DNA of 21,920 nt, from positions 1 to 21,920 of the forward strand of contig DJPQ01000031.1 of assembly GCA_002439805.1 (NCBI GenBank). Direction: 5' to 3'. The translations under genes were made by a program, and so were the position numbers. Below the pieces are notes generated by a model. The model saw nothing but the letters and a program-made list of their open reading frames with translations, was not told the DNA's origin and did not search any database. The DNA is from Bacteroidales bacterium UBA6408. Its GTDB lineage: Bacteria; Bacteroidota; Bacteroidia; Bacteroidales; UBA932. Shown piece by piece: positions 1 through 5,597 of this stretch; position 1 is the first letter of the stretch; each line of letters opens with the position of its first letter.

Positions 1-29
1 AAACTTTAACAGAGGAGGTGGCCGTGTAG
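1..29 (+). other. possible 3' end of an upstream gene
   Basis: Frame 3 of the first bases reads TLTEEVAV and then a TAG stop at 27-29. It could be the tail of a gene that begins before the window. Eight codons are too few to identify anything. The only support is that a strong palindrome and otherwise non-coding sequence follow at once, as expected past a gene end. Confidence 0.2.
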
Positions 30-40
30 AAAAAAGTAGT

Positions 41-48
41 TACCTTTG
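41..48 (+). promoter_or_regulatory. lone -7-like box TACCTTTG
   Basis: The octamer fits the Bacteroidota -7 consensus TAnnTTTG exactly. No TTG-type -33 element lies about 20 bases upstream, and the next gene starts more than 300 bases downstream behind a large palindrome. It may be chance, or it may drive a short untranslated RNA through the hairpins at 56-93 and 100-117. Confidence 0.2.
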
Positions 49-55
49 ATGCGCG

Positions 56-93
56 GTTGGTTGTTGCCGGCCGTACGGCCGGCAACAACCAAC
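56..93. repeat. 38-bp perfect palindrome with no loop
   Basis: The two 19-base arms are exact reverse complements centred between bases 74 and 75. The core is GGCCGTACGGCC, flanked by a ttgttgcc/ggcaacaa stem. A run of six A follows on the + strand, so it is not a classical terminator for + transcripts. For - strand transcripts the T run would lie before the hairpin. It could be a terminator of unusual form, a protein-binding palindrome or a mobile-element end. Confidence 0.75.
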
Positions 94-99
94 AAAAAA

Positions 100-117
100 G
101 GAAGACTCTCGTCTTCC
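100..117 (+). repeat. short hairpin, 7-bp stem
   Basis: GGAAGAC (100-106) and GTCTTCC (111-117) pair around a TCTC loop, directly after the A run behind the 38-bp palindrome. Two successive hairpins suggest a structured RNA or a terminator/attenuator region. No T run follows. Confidence 0.45.
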
Positions 118-145
118 AGCATCATGTCAATGGAAACAGTACGTT

Positions 146-259
146 TGACAACCACTTTAGGGGAATGGACCATCCGATGTAAAACGGTCCAGTGAATGTG
201 TAAACAATCTTAGTTTAACCACCCCAAAAGTGTCAACCATTCTCAGGGAAGGTCACCAT
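146..259 (+). repeat. two related direct repeats, possible insertion-sequence end
   Basis: Bases 146-173 and 231-259 align with small gaps. Both start TGnCAACCA, continue through AGGG and GG, and end ACCAT. A third related stretch on the opposite strand (CCCCAAAAGTG at about 222-232, against CACTTTAGGGG at 153-163) adds inverted symmetry. Multiple short terminal repeats are known for IS21-type elements, so this may be the end of such an element left of the window. That assignment is inference, since no transposase is visible. Apart from these repeats I see no gene between 30 and 373. Confidence 0.35.
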
Positions 260-348
260 GTCTGCCGAATTTTGCAGAGTCCCCCCATGTGTATAATTTA
301 TGCCGCAATTTTGTTGCAAAACTGTAGAATCTATACAGCGAAATTCAT

Positions 349-356
349 TATATTTG
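349..356 (+). promoter_or_regulatory. -7 box TATATTTG before the DUF4143 ATPase
   Basis: It is an exact match to TAnnTTTG, ending 17 bases before the ATG at 374. No TTG-type -33 sits at the usual spacing of about 20 bases. A start site a few bases downstream would leave a very short leader. Confidence 0.35.
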
Positions 357-373
357 CCTCAAAATAGAGAAAT

Positions 374-1552
374 ATGGAGCGGCTCTACACATTATACCAT
401 TTTCTTCTGTCCCGGACAGAAACGACATTCTTGCGGTATCTTTACTCTCAGATTGATTGGGAGTCGAGGCTCGTGGTCATCGAAGGCGCCCGTGGCGTAG
501 GCAAGACCACTATGATTTTGCAGAGGATTAAGCTCAGCGGGGATGCCGGCACATCTTTTTATGTCGATGCCGGGCATACGTATTTTTCTTCAAACTCACT
601 GTACGATTTTGTAGAGGCATTCTATAAGAACGGAGGAAAGTGTATCTATATCGATGAGGTTCACAAATATGAGACTTGGTCACGTGAGGTGAAAATGATG
701 TATGACTACCTGCCGGAACTGAAGATTGTCCTCACCGGGTCGTCCCTGCTTTCCATAAAGAAGGGCGTGGATGCGGACCTGAGCCGAAGGGCAATTGAAT
801 ATACGCTTCATGGCCTGTCTTTCAGGGAGTTTCTGTTTCTTTCAGAAGGGGTTACAGTCCCGCAGTTTTCTTTGGAGGACATCGTGGCCGGGAAGGTCGA
901 TATTTCCGGGGCGGTCAAGTTCCCGATACCGGTGTTCCATAAATTCCTGAAAATGGGGGACTACCCGTTCTTTTCAATTGACAGCTACCAGATTCGGCTT
1001 AATAATGTCGTGAACCAGACACTTGAAGTGGATATTCCACAATATGCCAGAATGAATGTGGCAACGGTAGTTAAATTGAAGAAACTTCTGAACATCATTT
1101 CCCAAAGCGTACCGTTCAAGCCGAACTTTTCCGAAATTGCCCGGTCACTTGAGGTTGACAGGGCGACGGCCTCGACATATATGACCTATATGGAAAAATC
1201 CGGTCTTGTCCGTCAGCTGCATACGGCGGACACCGGAATGAAAATTCTGGAGAAAGTAGATAAGGTCTATCTCGCGAATACAAGTCTCGTGTATGCGCTT
1301 GCCGACAACATTCCTGAAACGGGCAATGTAAGAGAGACATTTTTCTTCGCACAGACATCTGTATGTCACACCGTAGCGAGTGCGGATGCAAATGGCGACT
1401 TCCGAATCGGAGACTACACCTTTGAGGTTGGCGGGCAATCCAAGAAGCAAAGGCAGATAAGTGGCGTACCGAATTCGTTTGTTGTCAAGGATGACGTTGA
1501 TTTTCCCGGCTATCGCACTCTTCCGCTGTGGCATTTCGGCCTGATGTACTAA
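374..1552 (+). CDS. AAA family ATPase with DUF4143 domain
   Basis: This 392-residue protein is an intact member of the AAA_14/DUF4143 ATPase family, which is common and often variable in Bacteroidota accessory DNA and whose role is mostly unknown. Walker A is GARGVGKTT (residues 38-46), Walker B IYIDEVHK (91-98) and the sensor VLTGSS (119-124). The family signature around SRRAIEYTLHGLSFREFL (137-154) follows. A winged-helix-like segment lies at about 250-285. The C-terminal part has KVYLANTSLVYAL, VRETFFF and then D342 ... E351-VGG-x2-K357, the pattern of the restriction-nuclease-like fold reported for DUF4143. The ATG at 374 lies just after a -7-like box, and the next in-frame ATG would cut into the ATPase fold. 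It is cytoplasmic. A fragment of a second family member lies antisense just downstream. Confidence 0.88.
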   Translation: MERLYTLYHFLLSRTETTFLRYLYSQIDWESRLVVIEGARGVGKTTMILQRIKLSGDAGTSFYVDAGHTYFSSNSLYDFVEAFYKNGGKCIYIDEVHKYETWSREVKMMYDYLPELKIVLTGSSLLSIKKGVDADLSRRAIEYTLHGLSFREFLFLSEGVTVPQFSLEDIVAGKVDISGAVKFPIPVFHKFLKMGDYPFFSIDSYQIRLNNVVNQTLEVDIPQYARMNVATVVKLKKLLNIISQSVPFKPNFSEIARSLEVDRATASTYMTYMEKSGLVRQLHTADTGMKILEKVDKVYLANTSLVYALADNIPETGNVRETFFFAQTSVCHTVASADANGDFRIGDYTFEVGGQSKKQRQISGVPNSFVVKDDVDFPGYRTLPLWHFGLMY

Positions 1553-1703
1553 TCCATGCCGTTCCGGTGACCTCATTCGGACTCTCCGCCGGTTCTCATG
1601 ATGACGTGGTGAATCATTCGGTGACTTTGGAGCAGCTGTTCCGATGGCTTAGAAGCCTTCAAAATAACCTGCGTCATCTTTCTCATCCGTATTTCATACG
1701 CCA

Positions 1704-1756
1704 CTTTTCTGCGCTCGGCAGTCTCAAATTCATTTGGACTGCCGAGCGCAGAAAAG
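1704..1756. repeat. 53-base near-perfect palindrome
   Basis: Bases 1704-1723 and 1737-1756 are exact 20-base reverse complements. Inside them CAAAT (1725-1729) pairs with ATTTG (1732-1736), leaving one bulged T and a two-base loop. The core is CTGCGCTCGGCAGTC. On the + strand a weakly T-rich stretch (attttaa) follows, so it may terminate the upstream ATPase transcript. It also lies exactly at the broken end of the antisense ATPase remnant, so a mobile or recombination-related repeat is equally possible. Confidence 0.7.
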
Positions 1757-1923
1757 GTTCATTTTAATCCTTTCGCTGATGACGAAATTCTCCCACAGCG
1801 CCCCGGTGTCCTGCCGCATGGCCAGAGGCGCGAAGTTCTGGAGTATGGCGTTGCGGATGCCGTTGTCATAAAAATAAATCCTAATCCCAAAATTTACACG
1901 ATTTCTGGGGTTAGGATATCTGG
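1730..1923 (-). pseudogene. C-terminal remnant of a second DUF4143 ATPase
   Basis: Read on the - strand, this stretch encodes RIYFYDNGIRNAI, NFAPLAMRQDTGALWENF and VISERIKMN without a start codon. These segments are hallmarks of the C-terminal region of another AAA/DUF4143 ATPase branch, distinct from the intact gene at 374. Upstream the frame is closed by a TGA (about 1921-1929). Downstream, just after SERIKMN, the homology stops where the 53-base palindrome begins, and a stop follows at 1730-1732. ATPase and winged-helix parts are absent. I read it as decayed coding sequence, and the family call rests on memory of the motif. Confidence 0.65.
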
Positions 1924-2049
1924 GATTTCACTCCGCTTCCCGCCGTGCGTTACATTTATTATGTTACATGTTTTATGTAATGACTGCAAGGTCAGACATA
2001 AGTGTTGGAAAATCAGTGCAACATAAGTTCCGTTCCGCCGTCAGAACTG

Positions 2050-2059
2050 CCCCCCCCCC
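2050..2059 (+). repeat. run of ten C
   Basis: A homopolymer of ten C lies about 24 bases before the -33-like element of the promoter proposed for the cassette at 2152-4768. Such tracts can slip during replication and change promoter strength. There is no direct evidence that this one varies. Confidence 0.6.
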
Positions 2060-2082
2060 GAACTCAAATGAACCGAAATGAA

Positions 2083-2114
2083 CTTGATTGAAATCTGCTG
2101 ATTGTGTTTCTTTG
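2083..2114 (+). promoter_or_regulatory. candidate promoter for the vWA/HNH cassette
   Basis: CTTG (2083-2086) is followed after exactly 20 bases by TTTCTTTG (2107-2114), one mismatch from the Bacteroidota -7 consensus TAnnTTTG. Transcription would start near 2120, giving a leader of about 30 bases before the ATG at 2152. Confidence 0.45.
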
Positions 2115-2151
2115 CAAAATCATATGGTATAACTTAATGTTCTGAGTGATT

Positions 2152-2316
2152 ATGGGTGAACTACAAAAAAGCAATGGCGGTCTTTTGGAAAAAGGCATCG
2201 ATATGATGAAGGATCCAAAGACGACTAAAGCCGGGAAAATAGGCGCCGTTGCGATAATTGCAATTGGTGCGATTACTGTTATGGGAAAGACGGCGATAGA
2301 TGCAATGAGCAAATAG
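2152..2316 (+). CDS. small single-pass membrane protein, 54 aa
   Basis: The frame runs from ATG 2152 to TAG 2314-2316. It begins MGELQKSNGGLLEKGIDMMK, then has the basic stretch KTTKAGK, then a hydrophobic segment at about residues 30-45 (IGAVAIIAIGAITVMG), and a short tail ending AIDAMSK. The positive charges before the hydrophobic segment predict a cytoplasmic N terminus. Promoter-like boxes precede it, and the vWA gene starts 20 bases after its stop, so it is probably the first gene of that operon. I do not recognise the family. Plausible roles are a small membrane partner, a toxin-like peptide or an immunity peptide for the proteins that follow, but none is shown by the sequence. Confidence 0.65.
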   Translation: MGELQKSNGGLLEKGIDMMKDPKTTKAGKIGAVAIIAIGAITVMGKTAIDAMSK

Positions 2317-2336
2317 CATTTTAGTACTGAAAGTCT

Positions 2337-3284
2337 ATGAAAAGATTACTGGCCTTTCTTTTCTGTTTCCTTGCTTGTCTGTGTGTATATGGGCAGGTGC
2401 ATAGACCGGAAAAGCGTATTTACCTTGTTGACGTCACGGCTTCAATGGAGGGACGCGGGGTGTTTCCATCCGAGAATATCTTTGGCGCCGTAAAGTCAAA
2501 GTTGGTGTTATCAATAAGCAATTTGACTTCAGACGATGTCGAAATTGTTATCGTCCCGTTTACGGATAAACCTCACGCGCCAATTGTCGGAACTTCCGCG
2601 GATAAGGAGAAAATAATAAACCAGATAGAATTACTGGGAATTCAGCGAGGCGACACAAATATTGCTGATGCATGGTCTGTTGGTGAGGAATTGATAGACT
2701 CTACTAAAGTGAACTATTTGTTTCTTCTTACTGATGGTCTTCATAATTGTGGCCCGGAGAAGGAAGAACTCTATTCTCGTTTGAAGAATTGGGCTGATGT
2801 TTCAGGCGGGAAATACTATTTTGCTTTCTATGTGATGCTCACGCCGGATGCTAAAGAGGCGGAAATTGCTGATATTGTGGAGAATACAGCTCAAATGTGG
2901 CTTATACAATCAATGGATGTCAATGTCACATTTATAAATACTGACCTTAGACTGACGTCAAATGTAAACCAAAACCATAATGTCTCGGTGTCGTTTTCAA
3001 CAAACCACCCTGAAATTGTTAAGTCCGGCTTGGATTTCGATGTTAAATTGGAGGATAATGACTACTATTCCATATCCAGCCAAATGTTAAATCATGATAC
3101 GATGGTCTTGACATTTACGCTTTGGGAAAAGAAGCCGCGGCTTGAAATTCCTGTTGAGATGGACTTAGACCTTAGGGTTCAGTACGATAAAAGTAAGTTC
3201 CCGCTGGTGTTCTTTACTCCGGAAAATATTCAGTTTGACATTGTAAATCGAGGCGTTAGAACTATGACGATCAGAGAATTATGA
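2337..3284 (+). CDS. secreted von Willebrand factor A domain protein
   Basis: The 315-residue protein has a Sec signal peptide (MKRLLAFLFCFLACLCVYG, cleavage near Q20), so the mature protein is periplasmic or surface-exposed. A vWA domain starts at once. The metal-binding MIDAS is complete: D32-V-T34-A-S36 in YLVDVTASM, T107 in RGDTNIADA, and D133 in FLLTDG. The vWA fold covers about residues 25-195. Residues 200-315 are beta-rich with no family I recognise (for example LRLTSNVNQNHNVSVSF), perhaps an Ig-like domain. vWA domains with intact MIDAS usually bind a protein ligand through a metal ion. Its stop overlaps the ATG of the next gene (ATGA at 3281-3284), so the two are translationally coupled and probably act together. 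GC content is lower than in the 3' half of the window. Confidence 0.82.
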   Translation: MKRLLAFLFCFLACLCVYGQVHRPEKRIYLVDVTASMEGRGVFPSENIFGAVKSKLVLSISNLTSDDVEIVIVPFTDKPHAPIVGTSADKEKIINQIELLGIQRGDTNIADAWSVGEELIDSTKVNYLFLLTDGLHNCGPEKEELYSRLKNWADVSGGKYYFAFYVMLTPDAKEAEIADIVENTAQMWLIQSMDVNVTFINTDLRLTSNVNQNHNVSVSFSTNHPEIVKSGLDFDVKLEDNDYYSISSQMLNHDTMVLTFTLWEKKPRLEIPVEMDLDLRVQYDKSKFPLVFFTPENIQFDIVNRGVRTMTIREL

Positions 3285-4768
3285 GAAGATTGCAGAAATG
3301 TTGGATGCTGACGGCCATATTCGTAGCCGTGTCGTGTTCATCGGGAGGGGATACGGAAAAATTGGAATCATTTGATTTTGGCGGAGGAAAATATCGTGAA
3401 CCCTTTAGCGGCTTGCTGAAAAGTAGGCCTGAACTCCTTGAAAAATCCCTTCAGTATCCTCCTTTCAAGTGGTGTGCTCCGGATACATTAAAGCTTCATA
3501 AAACGCTTTTGGTCGGGTTTAATGACGAGTCTATTCGCTCAAAATCCAAGGCCTTAATTATGTTTGCAGACAGCCTTGGGCGGAGAATCCAAGGACTTGC
3601 TTTTATTTGCGACGGGCAGAAACTACGAGATAATGTGATGAGTGTTTCTGCGACAGAACAACAGTTAAGGCTGGATTTTACAGTTGTCGTCAGTCCATTG
3701 ATTGGCGAAAGGCATATTGGCGGATTTGTATATGTGGCTGGACAGGAATTGGACGAGGTGAATGGGATTTCCATTCAGCAAGAACAAAATTTAGTTGCCC
3801 AGTGGGGATGTTCACAGAAAATATCATGGCCGTTCTGGCTGTGGCTTTTGTGGCTTCTGGCCTTGTTAATAGTGCTTGTTGTTGTTGCTTTGGCTTTATA
3901 CGGCTTAGGATATGGACTTTATAAACTGGCGCAGATTATTCTGTATAACACTCCCCAAATTGCTCCGTCTGCCAATTCTCGTCCCAAGAATAACTATCGT
4001 ATTCCTACGGCCGAATCGGAATCCAAATCAGAACCCGAACGGAAGAAGGGCAAATCGGACAGGATTCTTCAGTATATCTTGTCGCTTCAAGATAGACTAT
4101 ATCGTAAGGATATACGTGTCGCTGACAAGTATGATATATTGGAGGAAATGCGACTAAAATTCGATGAACTCTTCCTGTCAGACCATGCTGAATACGAGAA
4201 ATGCAAGAATGCGGTATCTCCAAACACTTGGGATGCGTTGGAAGATGCATGGACTCTTTGGAATCCTGTGCCAACGTCGAATGTTGAAAAGGAAGATGTG
4301 GATGAACAGCATTGGGAATATACATTGCTGCCCTCAAATAATTATTATTCAGAGTGTACGAAAGTTGGTTTCGTTAGTTGTGTGTATGATATCCATGGAA
4401 GTCCTGATTTCGGGGATGTTTCAGAGAAAGAACTAATAGTTGATGTCACTGATTTGTATGATGGGATGTCCGTCGATGCTCTGGATAAAAGGGGCGGCGG
4501 CAAAAACAGTTTTCAGGAGATTGCGCAGCGAAGGATGGCGGAAAGAATGGCCGCTCTGCTGAAAGAATGGTGGCGTGGGCAAGGACTTGATATTAAGGAT
4601 TTTGATCTTGAAGTCGCTTTCTACAAATGGCGTGATAGTAAGGATCTGGTTCCTCATGAGGACACGAACTGCCGTACTATGCGACTCGTCTATCGACCTG
4701 CGCATAAGGCGTTCAGACATAGGGGCGGTATAGCAAACGCAAAAAACATAAAGAAGCATTTCGGATAG
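3281..4768 (+). CDS. membrane lipoprotein with C-terminal HNH/EndoVII-like nuclease domain
   Basis: The 495-residue protein begins with a lipoprotein-like signal (MRRLQKCWMLTAIFVAVSC, candidate lipidated C19). A domain of about 160 residues (20-180) should be periplasmic, and one long hydrophobic segment follows at 183-212 (rich in W and L). Then come a polar linker (225-262, rich in S, E and K), a helical stretch (262-330) and a C-terminal domain (about 345-495). The C-terminal domain has GSPDFGD (373-379), LVPHEDT (456-462), CRTMRLV (464-470) and AHKAFRHRGG (474-483). Order and spacing match HNH/EndoVII toxin nucleases of the WHH/LHH type, where H459, H475 and H480 would be the key histidines. 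The predicted topology places this domain in the cytoplasm. It is coupled to the vWA gene by an ATGA overlap. The nuclease call is my reading of the motif; the N-terminal domain is unrecognised. Confidence 0.68.
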   Translation: MRRLQKCWMLTAIFVAVSCSSGGDTEKLESFDFGGGKYREPFSGLLKSRPELLEKSLQYPPFKWCAPDTLKLHKTLLVGFNDESIRSKSKALIMFADSLGRRIQGLAFICDGQKLRDNVMSVSATEQQLRLDFTVVVSPLIGERHIGGFVYVAGQELDEVNGISIQQEQNLVAQWGCSQKISWPFWLWLLWLLALLIVLVVVALALYGLGYGLYKLAQIILYNTPQIAPSANSRPKNNYRIPTAESESKSEPERKKGKSDRILQYILSLQDRLYRKDIRVADKYDILEEMRLKFDELFLSDHAEYEKCKNAVSPNTWDALEDAWTLWNPVPTSNVEKEDVDEQHWEYTLLPSNNYYSECTKVGFVSCVYDIHGSPDFGDVSEKELIVDVTDLYDGMSVDALDKRGGGKNSFQEIAQRRMAERMAALLKEWWRGQGLDIKDFDLEVAFYKWRDSKDLVPHEDTNCRTMRLVYRPAHKAFRHRGGIANAKNIKKHFG

Positions 4769-4811
4769 CCAAGGTGTCGCGCTTGCGAGCGAAATTTTCG
4801 CAGGTGCGGAG

Positions 4812-4819
4812 TAACTTTG
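4812..4819 (+). promoter_or_regulatory. -7 box TAACTTTG before the DUF1232 gene
   Basis: It is an exact TAnnTTTG match, 22 bases before the ATG at 4842. No clear TTG lies 20 bases upstream. It suggests that the DUF1232 and zinc-ribbon genes may have their own promoter rather than belonging to the vWA/HNH operon. Confidence 0.45.
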
Positions 4820-4841
4820 CAGGCATAAAACATAAAGAACT

Positions 4842-5225
4842 ATGAACATACTTAAAGATTACGGGAAGTATCAGGGCAGTTTTTCTGCCGAGAACTTTTG
4901 GGCGAAGGTTAAGAGCGTGGCAAAGAAGGCCGGGGTGAAGGTCGTCTATGTGGCTCTGATTCTGTACTATGAACTGACGGACCCGGACATTGACGCGAAG
5001 GAAAAGGCCGTGATAATCGGTGCGTTGGGCTATTTCATCCTTCCGATAGACCTGATTCCGGATGCCATTCCGGTCGCCGGGTTTACGGACGACCTCGCGG
5101 CTCTCCTCGCCGCCTACAAGTTCGTGCAGCACAACATCACTCCGGAAGTCGAGGCCAAGGCCAAGGCGAAACTTGCCGAATGGTTCGGAGACATAGATGA
5201 ACGAGACATCATCATTGAAAAGTAA
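4842..5225 (+). CDS. DUF1232 (YkvA-like) membrane protein
   Basis: This 127-residue protein carries the DUF1232 signature: a first hydrophobic helix (VKVVYVALILYYELTD, about 32-47), a charged break (DIDAKEKA), then VIIGALGYFILPIDLIPDAIP (about 57-77) and GFTDDLAALLAA (80-91). The motif LPxDLIPDxIPxxGxxDD is diagnostic. The function of the family is unknown; members are small inner-membrane or membrane-associated proteins. It ends in a charged amphipathic tail. The zinc-ribbon gene starts 9 bases after its stop, so the two are surely co-transcribed. Its place after the nuclease-like gene raises an immunity or accessory role as a possibility, but the 73-base gap and separate -7 box argue for independence. 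Confidence 0.88.
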   Translation: MNILKDYGKYQGSFSAENFWAKVKSVAKKAGVKVVYVALILYYELTDPDIDAKEKAVIIGALGYFILPIDLIPDAIPVAGFTDDLAALLAAYKFVQHNITPEVEAKAKAKLAEWFGDIDERDIIIEK

Positions 5226-5234
5226 GACAGCCCC

Positions 5235-5441
5235 ATGCTTCGTGGAATAGTTACTTGCAAGTGCGCCTATTGCGGCGCGGAGTTCAGGGCTCCGGACATT
5301 GAGTGGAACGCCACGGCAAAGTCCGCTCCTGTGCGCTGTCCTAAGTGCGGCATGTACAACGACGTTGGGCGGTCCGGAATGTCCGGTGGCTTCGGAATGA
5401 ATATTATTGGACGGCTGCTCCGGAAAATCAAGGGGAACTGA
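5235..5441 (+). CDS. small zinc-ribbon protein
   Basis: The 68-residue protein has a zinc ribbon: CxxC at C10-A-Y-C13 (with an extra C8) and CxxC at C35-P-K-C38, about 22 residues apart. The rest is a glycine-rich segment (GRSGMSGGFG) and a basic tail (RLLRKIKGN). Such small ribbons often bind nucleic acid or a protein partner; nothing more specific can be seen. It starts 9 bases after the DUF1232 stop, so the pair forms one transcription unit. Confidence 0.75.
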   Translation: MLRGIVTCKCAYCGAEFRAPDIEWNATAKSAPVRCPKCGMYNDVGRSGMSGGFGMNIIGRLLRKIKGN

Positions 5442-5470
5442 TGCTGAACTGATGAGGACGGTTCCGGATT

Positions 5471-5502
5471 TTTGCAAAACTCCGTCAAATTGCGTATTTT
5501 CG
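5471..5502 (+). promoter_or_regulatory. promoter for the fimbrillin cluster
   Basis: TTTG (5471-5474), a 20-base gap, then TATTTTCG (5495-5502), one mismatch from TAnnTTTG. Spacing is ideal for the Bacteroidota primary sigma factor. The start site would lie near 5508, leaving a leader of about 90 bases before the ATG at 5598, room for post-transcriptional control. Confidence 0.6.
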
Positions 5503-5597
5503 CGGATTGGAAGCTTGAAAAGAATAAACTGACTCAGACTTGTCTCTTATTGTTGAGTACAGGTTTCTTTTTTAAGGTTTCATAAATAGGCGAACAG

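Larger units (their letters stand above)
1553..2082. other. gene-poor stretch with remnants
   Basis: No intact gene is visible here. It contains the palindrome at 1704-1756 and the ATPase remnant at 1730-1923. A hairpin with an 11-bp stem (1878-1888 with 1907-1917, one G-T pair) falls inside the remnant. An AT-rich stretch at 1945-1982 has repeated TTACAT/ATGTAA words, and a run of ten C lies at 2050-2059. On the - strand, 1573-1758 stays open for about 60 codons (containing ERRKVAYEIRMRK) without a usable start. I cannot identify it, and it may be another fragment. Confidence 0.5.

Noticed and set aside
167..190. GGACC/GGTCC hairpin
   Set aside because: A 5-bp stem with a 14-base loop is expected by chance.
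1528..1767. 79-codon + strand frame after the ATPase
   Set aside because: It starts inside the ATPase, runs through the large palindrome, and has no recognisable feature.
4713..5477. 254-codon - strand frame covering the DUF1232 and zinc-ribbon genes
   Set aside because: Both + strand genes carry clear family motifs; the antisense frame shows none.
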